Below, in pieces: positions 9,131 through 14,901 of a stretch of DNA of 64,000 bases. Below the pieces are notes generated by a model. It was not told the DNA's origin, did not search any database, and saw only the letters and a program-made list of their open reading frames with translations. This DNA comes from Eubacterium sp. UBA4343 (lineage in GTDB: Bacteria > Bacillota > Clostridia > Lachnospirales > Lachnospiraceae): positions 1 through 64,000 of the forward strand of contig DGTF01000061.1 of the NCBI GenBank assembly GCA_002394235.1, written 5' to 3'. The first letter of the stretch is position 1. Every line of letters starts with the position of its first letter. A program made the position numbers and the translations under genes.

Positions 9131-9169
9131 AAAAAAGTCTGCTGCACTGTTTCTTAGTACAGCAGACTT
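9131..9169 (-). terminator. Minus-strand terminator hairpin
   Basis: AAGTCTGCTG (9135-9144) pairs with CAGCAGACTT (9160-9169), with A6 on the plus strand giving a T-run leftward. It shares the loop text TTTCTTAGT with the 6.1-kb terminator. It sits about 35 bp beyond the stop (9207) of a minus-strand frame whose tail reads KVWDDLIFGDLLPKDKK. It may therefore be the terminator of a leftward gene of which only the end survives. Confidence 0.7.
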
Positions 9170-9279
9170 CAGACTGTAGACAAAGTCCGAGGCACAACGC
9201 CTTCCTTTACTTTTTATCTTTCGGGAGAAGATCCCCAAAAATCAAATCGTCCCAGACTTTTGACGGGAAGGAGAAAAAC

Positions 9280-9519
9280 ATGACAGCAGAAAACAGAATC
9301 CTTGTAGAAAACAAAAATCTTATTGAAGCGGGCGGAAGAATTGTCCGCGCACGACGCACGATGAACGGAAATGTCGTTATGACCTTATTAATCAATGACC
9401 ACCGGCATATTTCACGGGTTCCGTTCCTCCATCACGGGCTGATCGATCGTTCTCTGATGGGAAATGCAAACTTTCCCCGCATGGATTTGCTGCAAAAATA
9501 CGTTCAGTTTTTCCGATAA
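9280..9519 (+). CDS. Small protein, possibly an OB-fold (SSB-like) protein, probably truncated
   Basis: 79 residues with a strong ribosome-binding site (GGAAGGAG, 6 nt before ATG). The segment GGRIVRARRTMNGNVVMTLL looks like the first strands of an OB fold as in small single-strand-binding proteins of phages and mobile elements. This is a pattern impression, not a firm assignment. The last 16 codons are the antisense of a terminase remnant (9490-9668). The original 3' end therefore appears to have been lost at a recombination junction near 9470-9500. Confidence 0.45.
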   Translation: MTAENRILVENKNLIEAGGRIVRARRTMNGNVVMTLLINDHRHISRVPFLHHGLIDRSLMGNANFPRMDLLQKYVQFFR

Positions 9520-9668
9520 CCGGATCCATTCTTGGCTTCCGGCAATAACCATGCAGGGCAGTCGGGCATTCCCTTACCCGGATTCGGTTCTTTTGTGTTC
9601 AGTTTTCTTTTTCCCGGATTGCCTTCCAGCTTTTTCACCGCTGTAGGCTTTGGCTTTCTACCAGCCAT
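9490..9668 (-). pseudogene. Phage terminase small subunit remnant (P27-like), frameshifted
   Basis: The start MAGRKPKPTAVKKLEGNPGK is the hallmark N-terminus of P27-family terminase small subunits, preceded by AAGGAGG. The family pattern continues to PAWLLPEAK. The frame then runs to a stop at 9504, whereas the neighbouring frame reads EWIRLSEKLN, the expected continuation, so a one-base frameshift lies near 9530. Similarity ends soon after. It is a small prophage relic; no other phage structural gene is visible. Confidence 0.75.
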
Positions 9669-9699
9669 AGAGCATCGCCCTCCTTCCTCCTGTTTTGCA

Positions 9700-9795
9700 T
9701 AACGAGATAAAACACGCTGCGCGAGTTTTATCTCGCTATCGCGACGCTCGCCGCACACGAATACTTCGCATTCGGCTGCGGCTCACTGTTCGCGT
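9700..9795. repeat. Second dispersed repeat family, copy A
   Basis: AACGAGATAAAACACGCTGC, ATCGCGACGCTCGC and TCGCGTAAAT recur in the same order at 42174-42236 (AACGAGATAAAACGCGCTTC, ATCGCGACGATCGCGTAAAT). The copy here is longer and contains an inverted repeat (CGAGATAAAAC / GTTTTATCTCG). Confidence 0.65.
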
Positions 9796-9828
9796 AAATA
9801 AAAGGACCATGCTCTTCACATGATCCTT
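9796..9828 (-). terminator. Terminator of the antitoxin gene
   Basis: On the minus strand AAGGATCAT, a 9-nt loop, ATGGTCCTT, then TTATTT. It lies 24-56 bp after the stop of the HigA-like gene. Confidence 0.75.
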
Positions 9829-9851
9829 CAAAAGCTTTTTGAATATATCCT

Positions 9852-10904
9852 TTATACAGCTATTTCATATTTCTCTTTCAAATTATTCAACATACTGTAC
9901 TTGATCATTCCTTCCAACTGCATTCTCCCGACTACTATCCCCGGAGCAATTCCTTGAGCTTTTGCAAATTGGAGTACTCTTCTCTCTGAATAATCTCTTT
10001 CCTCTCTGAAAGCTTCAAAATCATCAGATGAAATAAGTGTATCACCAGACCATTTATCCGCTGCTTTCTCATCATCTTCAGATGTACCATTAGGCTTCCC
10101 TACATGACCAAGAACAATGTGTGCAAGTTCATGGAACAGGCTGAACCAAAACTTGTCAGCATCCTTACCTCTGGCAGTGAGCCCTACAACAATCTTGTTC
10201 CCGTCCATAAAAGAAGCCCCCTGAAGGAATGAACCTTTTAGGTGCGGCAGAAAGACTAAAGCTATTCCACAATCCGCAAGACATTTCTTAATCTGAGGAC
10301 AGAATTCCTTAGGCTTAAGAACTGTCATTTTTCTTATCTCTGGCATAGCAGAAATCAAACCTTTGATATTGATCGGAGCGGTTTGGATACCACGCGCCTT
10401 AATCTTTGCCTCCTGTGCCCATGCCATTAATGCCAGATCACTTTTTTCAGTTATTGCCAGACGTCTGCAGGCAATTCTCGTAATCTTCTCACTCCCAAGA
10501 AGTGAAAGTTCAACAACCTCAAAGTATTTCCTCAGATTGACGACCTTTTCCTTCACTTCTCTAGTCTCCGGAACCCATCCAAACTTTGCCATATCGCTAT
10601 AAGGAAATTGTTTGGCTATTTCAGCATCGGCATCCATTGCATTTTCCGTTTCAGCCTTTATAATCTTCTCTCTGTATATTGCCTCAAGATTATTCCAAAA
10701 CCTTGCCGGCACACCTAAAACCATTTCTAATCTAACTGCGGTCTCCGGCGTAAGCTGCACCTCACCGTTAATGAGCTTGCTAATATGCTTTTCAGACATA
10801 TCCATCCTGGCTGCAAACTCCTTCTGGCTCATGCCTCTGTCATTCAACTGCTCTTTAATTGTCGCCCCAGGTGGCGTTGCAATATAACTGCGACTTCTCA
10901 CCAT
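9852..10904 (-). CDS. higA: HigA-like antitoxin: XRE helix-turn-helix fused to ImmA/IrrE peptidase domain
   Basis: 350 residues. The N-terminus is a HigA-type DNA-binding domain (GATIKEQLNDRGMSQKEFAA, SEKHISKLINGEVQLTPETA, about residues 15-70). The C-terminal half has the ImmA/IrrE zinc-peptidase signature FHELAHIVLGH. Such fusions act as autorepressing antitoxins paired with HigB/RelE toxins. The start at 10904 is chosen because AAGGAGG lies 7 nt upstream. The upstream toxin frame ends 32 bp before it. The gene is intact although its toxin is interrupted, so any present role would be repression or antitoxin-like. Whether the peptidase domain is active cannot be told, although HE..H is present. 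Confidence 0.88.
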   Translation of the reverse strand: MVRSRSYIATPPGATIKEQLNDRGMSQKEFAARMDMSEKHISKLINGEVQLTPETAVRLEMVLGVPARFWNNLEAIYREKIIKAETENAMDADAEIAKQFPYSDMAKFGWVPETREVKEKVVNLRKYFEVVELSLLGSEKITRIACRRLAITEKSDLALMAWAQEAKIKARGIQTAPINIKGLISAMPEIRKMTVLKPKEFCPQIKKCLADCGIALVFLPHLKGSFLQGASFMDGNKIVVGLTARGKDADKFWFSLFHELAHIVLGHVGKPNGTSEDDEKAADKWSGDTLISSDDFEAFREERDYSERRVLQFAKAQGIAPGIVVGRMQLEGMIKYSMLNNLKEKYEIAV

Positions 10905-10936
10905 AGTGCTGCCTCCTTGACTTGTCATCTTGATCT

Positions 10937-11233
10937 CTAATGATAATCGACTATTTCCAAAATGTTTGCTATTTGGATCTCGTCGCCATTCTTCTCGAAT
11001 ACCAATCTGTACGGATGAACCAAATCCACCGCGAATTGCCCTTTTCTATTCTGCGTAAGTGGATGACATCGTCCGATATGGAACTGTATCATCATCTCAA
11101 CAGTATCTGCTGCACTAATTTCATCTATACGCTAATGTATTTTATCGGCCATTTCTTGACCGTAGGTTCTCTCTGCAGTTTTAGCATCCGTACAAACCCT
11201 TTTGATTTTGTTGTTCTTGTACGTGATATCCAA
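10937..11233 (-). pseudogene. higB: HigB/RelE-family toxin with internal amber codon
   Basis: Reading leftward from TTG 11233 gives a 98-codon frame beginning MDITYKNNKIKRVCTDAKTA and ending KNGDEIQIANILEIVDYH, a HigB/RelE-type toxin. Codon 34 is TAG (11132-11134), between MADKIH and RIDEISAADT. Everything after it is well preserved. AGGTG lies upstream of the TTG. The single nonsense codon should inactivate the toxin unless it is read through or restarted, for example at the GTT GAG ATG ATG codons. It shares the operator-promoter region with the antitoxin. Confidence 0.85.
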
Positions 11234-11253
11234 ACCATCACCTCTCTTTCGGA

Positions 11254-11327
11254 TTTACCTTTGAGGTAAATTTATAATAGCACAGATATCTTAATTAGTC
11301 AAAATGTTTGTTTACCTCAGAGGTAAA
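11254..11327 (-). promoter_or_regulatory. higBA promoter flanked by two palindromic operators
   Basis: Two 17-bp palindromes, TTTACCTTTGAGGTAAA (11254-11270) and TTTACCTCAGAGGTAAA (11311-11327), are spaced 57 bp centre to centre. Between them on the minus strand lie -35 TTGACT (11297-11302), a 17-bp spacer and -10 TATTAT (11274-11279). The arrangement fits autorepression by the HTH antitoxin, with one site at the start point and one just upstream of -35. Confidence 0.88.
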
Positions 11328-11338
11328 TTCTCTTTAAC

Positions 11339-11539
11339 TCAAATTTCACTTTTCATTTCGCGATGTGAGCTTCCAGCGATTGCCTTCATCAGCTCTTCGC
11401 TCTGCAGCGCTTTCTTCTTGTCCAGCAACTCTTTCAGCTCCTTCGTCAATTGATCATACTGTTGCCTGTTCTTGCTGATTGCCGTTTCAAGCTTACTGAT
11501 CTTTTGCTTCAGTGCATCTCTGCTAATTGTTCTTGCCAT
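11339..11539 (-). CDS. Small coiled-coil protein
   Basis: 66 residues, MARTISRDALKQKISKLETA..., rich in Lys, Glu and Leu with heptad spacing through LTKELKELLDKKKALQSEEL, so very likely a helical coiled coil. GAGGG lies upstream of the ATG at 11539; the frame is open further up but without support. Small coiled-coil proteins of this kind are common cargo of conjugative elements (DUF4315/ErpK-like); I cannot assign a family. It lies just upstream of the higBA promoter, on the same strand, about 12 bp before the distal operator. Confidence 0.55.
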   Translation of the reverse strand: MARTISRDALKQKISKLETAISKNRQQYDQLTKELKELLDKKKALQSEELMKAIAGSSHREMKSEI

Positions 11540-11599
11540 TACTTTGTTCCCTCTTTTAGCGCAATCGAAGGGCGGATCAGAAACGCGGTTTCCGATCAA

Positions 11600-11919
11600 A
11601 CGACGATCGTGTTGGAGCTATGACTATTCAAATGCTCGGGACCATGTATGTATCCGGCGATTCCAATCCAAGATTTGGAAAGCGGAAAATCAATTAACTA
11701 ACTGACATTTTGTCAGTTTCGGTTGGCAAGATGTACAAACGGGCTCTGTCAATAGCCCAGCGATGCAGCCGTAATCCTATGTACCGAGGGATGCAGGCAA
11801 AAGCATAGTGTGGGAGACTTACGTTAGGAACACATGGACATGCTGTAAGCCTTTGAAACTGTATTGGGCAGGAGCCTTTAGCAAGCCCCGATCCCTTTAC
11901 GGGTCGGGGCATTTGACCT
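11600..11919. other. Non-coding structured region, possible IS605-type right end or guide-RNA relic
   Basis: No convincing gene. It contains hairpins CTGACA/TGTCAG near 11.70 kb and GCCCCGATCC/GGGTCGGGGC (about 11885-11910). Between them is about 180 nt of irregular GC-rich sequence (for example CCGAGGGATGCAGGC and AAGCATAGTGTGGGAGACTT). Strong terminal hairpins closing a structured tail are typical of IS200/IS605 right ends and their omega-RNAs, but no TnpB C-terminus could be recognised upstream. A minus-strand ORF here (11694-11960) has no ribosome-binding site. Confidence 0.35.
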
Positions 11920-11950
11920 GGCCTTATAACGTATTGGGGGTTGGCACAAA
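11920..11950. repeat. 31-bp repeat shared with 6024-6054
   Basis: GGCCTTATAACGTATTGGGG followed by GTTGGCACAAA matches the 6-kb copy with three differences. It lies about 65 bp upstream of the ribosome-binding site of the broken Rpn-like gene. Confidence 0.6.
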
Positions 11951-12017
11951 AAATGTACATGAAATTGCGGAAAGCAATGTTTGATGTTAAAATAATAAAA
12001 CAAGGAGGGGCATTCCA

Positions 12018-12662
12018 ATGGAAAAAAACAGCAAATCAGCTTGGAAGGGTTTTGTATGATACAAGCCGGAATCCAGCGCTGGATATGGCGGTTAAGAAAA
12101 TCCTCTCACAAAGACCGATCCTGGCGTTTATCCTGAAAAACGCGGTATCCGACTTTGAAAATTTTTCCATGGAATGATCGACACGCAGCATATCTCATCC
12201 ATTGTGGTAGATCCCGGAAGCACCAATGATATGATCACCGGCGAACCAAAGGATTACGGGGAAACTGAGGCAGGTCTTACTGTATATGATATCCGGTTCG
12301 ATGCAGCCATACCAGGAACACAGGATGGCGTAACATACGACGTTATGATTGATGTCGAAGCGCAGGCGAACCAGTACAAGCCTTACGACATAGAGACACG
12401 TGGTATCGCCTATTGCTGTCGGATGATTTCAGAACAGATGGGCAGGGAGGCGAGGAACAGCCATTACGAAAAGCTTCGAAAGGTATACTCCATCTGGATC
12501 TGTATGAATTGTTCACAGAAAGACGCAAATACGATTTCTGAATACCAGATACAGAAAATGCGTCAGGTCGGAAACCAATTGCATTTTTCCCTCCGCTTAC
12601 GTCTTGTTTCGAACCTGCATATTGGTAAAATCAATCAGATCGTGTTCTCCATCTTCAGATAA
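12018..12662 (+). pseudogene. Rpn-family (PD-(D/E)XK) nuclease/transposase-like gene, multiply frameshifted
   Basis: AAGGAGG lies 9 nt before ATG 12018 (MEKNSKSAWKG), but that frame stops near 12057. The next frame gives LDMAVKKILSQRPILAFILK and ends with ATGGAATGA at about 12177. The original frame resumes at 12174 with STNDMITGEPKDYGETEAGL, YDIRFDAAIP, VMIDVEAQAN and RKVYSIWICMN, which are classic Rpn/PDDEXK-transposase motifs (D...E.Q core). After about 12540 the similarity fades and the frame ends at 12662. At least two frameshifts and a lost C-terminus make it a pseudogene. Confidence 0.8.
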
Positions 12663-12762
12663 TTCCGTCTCAGAATATAACGTTTCTTGCACCATTTTTG
12701 TTCACATCTTACATGTCAAAGTAATCATTTCTCTAACCAAAACCCATTAAAGGAAGGTAATT

Positions 12763-13959
12763 ATGAAAAAGAAATTTTTTAAACTTATCCCGACAGTTCT
12801 AACGGCCACCATGATAATTTCCGCAGCATTACCTGCCTATGCGGATACAAAGCCCGCCGCTTCTGCTTCTGCATTTTCTGATGTCGGATCGAGTGCGTGG
12901 TACCACGATGCGGTATACTGGGCAGCGGACAAAGGCATCACAGCCGGAACGACCAAAACAACCTTCAGCCCGATGAAGTTCTGTACCAGAGGAGAGATTG
13001 TCACGTTCCTGTGGAGATACGAGGGATCTCCGAAAACATCCCTTGCCGGAAATCCGTTCAAGGACGTCACGGATCAGTATTATGCCGAGGCTGTGATGTG
13101 GGCGAAAAACAACAAGATTACAGCAGGAACCTCTGAAACCACTTTCAGCGGAGAACGAACCATTGACCGGAAAGAGGCCATCACTCTTTTGTGGAGACTC
13201 GAGGGCAGCAAGGAGCCGACAAAAGATGCAGATTTCAGCGATATCCCTTCCGGAAAGTATTATTCCAAGGCGGTCGCATGGGCTGCAGAGAATAACATCA
13301 CCAACGGTGTCGGAAACAACCAGTTCGGCCCGGACAATCCCTGCACCAGAGCACAGATTGTAAAGTTTATCTCAAATACAGACAGCGTTCAGGCGGATGA
13401 TAATAAGAAGGACGACACAAAAACTCCGGATGACACAAAGAAGTCAGATGACGGCAAGGCAACGGATGATACGAAGAAGACGGACGACGGCAAGGCAACG
13501 GACGACACAAAGAAGCCGGATACTGGAAGCACCTCTGAAGATACCAAGCAGACGGATACCGACACAACTCCTGCTCACGAGCACAACTGGGTTGCGATTA
13601 CGAAAACGGTGCATCATGAGGCGGTAACACATGAGAAACCGGTATACGAGGAGAAATGGGTAGAGGATAAGCCGGCATGGGAAGAAACGGTTGTAAAAAC
13701 AGGATATTTCAAGTGCAACAATTGTGGATATACCAGCACCGACCAAGAAGACATGGTAAATCACATTCTTGATAAACATATGAATGATGAACGCAGCAGT
13801 TATTCTGCTGTTCCAGATCAAAGCCAGACTGTATACCATGATGCTGCTGGCCATTACGAAAAAGTTCAGATCGGAACCAAAACTGTGGTAGACAAGCAGG
13901 CCTATGACGAAAACGTAACAACTGGATACAAATGCTCCATCTGTGGCGCAACAAAGTAA
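12763..13959 (+). CDS. SLH-domain surface protein with C2H2-like zinc motif
   Basis: 398 residues with a signal peptide (cleavage after about residue 27, AYA/DT). Three S-layer-homology domains follow (about 38-85, 98-147 and 157-207), each with a WA...GIT/NKIT-type core and TR.E/TRAQ. They should anchor the protein to secondary cell-wall polymer. Residues about 212-270 are a Lys/Asp/Thr linker built of repeated DDTKK(S/T)DDGKAT units. The C-terminal 125 residues include CNNCGYTSTDQEDMVNHILD continuing to KH, which fits C-X2-C-X12-H-X4-H. The protein ends in CSICGATK. AAAGGAAGG precedes the ATG. It is rightward and alone, closed by a strong terminator. Confidence 0.9.
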   Translation: MKKKFFKLIPTVLTATMIISAALPAYADTKPAASASAFSDVGSSAWYHDAVYWAADKGITAGTTKTTFSPMKFCTRGEIVTFLWRYEGSPKTSLAGNPFKDVTDQYYAEAVMWAKNNKITAGTSETTFSGERTIDRKEAITLLWRLEGSKEPTKDADFSDIPSGKYYSKAVAWAAENNITNGVGNNQFGPDNPCTRAQIVKFISNTDSVQADDNKKDDTKTPDDTKKSDDGKATDDTKKTDDGKATDDTKKPDTGSTSEDTKQTDTDTTPAHEHNWVAITKTVHHEAVTHEKPVYEEKWVEDKPAWEETVVKTGYFKCNNCGYTSTDQEDMVNHILDKHMNDERSSYSAVPDQSQTVYHDAAGHYEKVQIGTKTVVDKQAYDENVTTGYKCSICGATK

Positions 13960-13992
13960 TCTTTATAAATAACACTCCCCCTCCATAAGATA

Positions 13993-14036
13993 AAAGGGCG
14001 TGTGAAAAAACGAAAAGTTTTTTCACACGCCCTTTT
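13993..14036 (+). terminator. Strong terminator after the SLH gene
   Basis: AAAGGGCGTGTGAAAAAAC pairs with GTTTTTTCACACGCCCTTT around a short GAAAA loop, followed by TTATTT. The stem is A/T-rich at the tip and GC-rich at the base. Confidence 0.92.
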
Positions 14037-14212
14037 TATTTATGGGCTTTAGCCTGTTGAGCTCGAGCGAGTATTTCCCAACGGAAATATGAGCCGAGCG
14101 AAATAAAAAACCACCCGCTATGCGGGTGAGAGTCAAATGGTTATACAATTGAGATCAACTCTTTCTATAATAGAGGTGTCCAAGCCACTATTTAAAAGAA
14201 AGAGGTGATCTC

Positions 14213-14677
14213 ATGGCGAACCAGGCGAATAGCCTTGCGCATACCAAATGGCTGTGCAAGTACCATATCGTGTTCACACCAAAGTATAGGCGAAAAATCA
14301 TTTACAATCAATACAAGCAAGACCTTGCAGAGATACTTCATCAGTTATGTACATATAAAGGTGTCACAATTATCGAAGGTCATCTGATGCCAGATCATGT
14401 ACATATGCTGGTTAGCATACCACCTAAGATCAGTGTGGCATCATTTATGGGATATTTGAAGGGGAAAAGTGCCCTTATGATGTTTGACAGGCACGCAAAT
14501 TTAAAATACAAGTTTGGAAACAGACATTTTTGGTCAGAAGGATATTATGTCAGTACAGTAGGGTTAAATGAAGCTACCATCAGAAAATATATCCAAGACC
14601 AGGAGCGGGCGGATATCATACAGGACAAGCTCAGCGTAAAGGAATACGAAGACCCTTTTAAGGGTCAGGGTAAGTAA
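14213..14677 (+). CDS. tnpA: IS200/IS605 transposase TnpA (Y1 HUH enzyme)
   Basis: 154 residues, the normal length. The motifs KYHIVFTPKYRRK, the HUH motif MPDHVHMLVSIPP, and the tyrosine helix GLNEATIRKYIQDQ (catalytic Tyr in IRKYI) are all present, so it looks functional. AAGAGGTGATCTC precedes the ATG. It cuts and joins single strands at palindromic ends. No tnpB follows. Confidence 0.95.
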   Translation: MANQANSLAHTKWLCKYHIVFTPKYRRKIIYNQYKQDLAEILHQLCTYKGVTIIEGHLMPDHVHMLVSIPPKISVASFMGYLKGKSALMMFDRHANLKYKFGNRHFWSEGYYVSTVGLNEATIRKYIQDQERADIIQDKLSVKEYEDPFKGQGK

Positions 14678-14679
14678 TA

Positions 14680-14830
14680 CGGATGCCCCTTCAGGGGCAG
14701 CGACGAGTAAAAAGCAATGTGGCTTGAACGGAGCTGCGGGAAGTGATCAAAGAAACTTCCCGTAGCCATAAAGTGAAAGCCAGCGCCTTGAGACGCTGGC
14801 CTAGCAACATGGGCTTATAGCCCGGACCGA
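14680..14830 (+). other. Structured 3' tail of the IS200 element
   Basis: About 150 nt between the tnpA stop and the right-end hairpin contain four successive hairpins: GCCCCTTCAGGGGC, CGGGAAGT/ACTTCCCG, CCAGCGCC/GGCGCTGG-like (CCAGCGCCTTGAGACGCTGG) and GGGCTTATAGCCC. A minimal IS200 needs little here. The length and structure resemble the scaffold of omega-RNAs found at the right ends of tnpB-bearing relatives. No expression evidence exists. Confidence 0.4.
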
Positions 14831-14901
14831 ACCACCCGTTTCACGGGTGGCGGCGATTTCAGGCTATGCTTTTTTCACAGCCCCTCTCTTTATGTCAATT
14901 C

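Larger units (their letters stand above)
14109..14852 (+). mobile_element. IS200-type insertion sequence (IS200/IS605 family)
   Basis: The element contains a single Y1 transposase gene. It is bounded by subterminal hairpins of related sequence: CCACCCGC/GCGGGTG (14111-14128) at the left and CCACCCGT TTC ACGGGTGG (14832-14850) at the right. Such imperfect palindromes, not inverted repeats, mark the ends of this family. Exact ends cannot be fixed from one copy. It lies between converging genes, in hairpin-rich DNA: the flanks read GTGTGAAAAAA to the left and TTTTTTCACAG to the right. Confidence 0.85.

Noticed and set aside
11694-11960. 88-codon minus-strand ORF in the structured region
   Set aside because: No start signal, odd composition, and it reads through strong hairpins.
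12018-12060. Programmed -1 frameshift at A AAA AAC after the Rpn start codon
   Set aside because: The heptamer is in frame for -1 slippage, but the downstream coding frame requires +1 (or -2), so it does not explain the gene structure.
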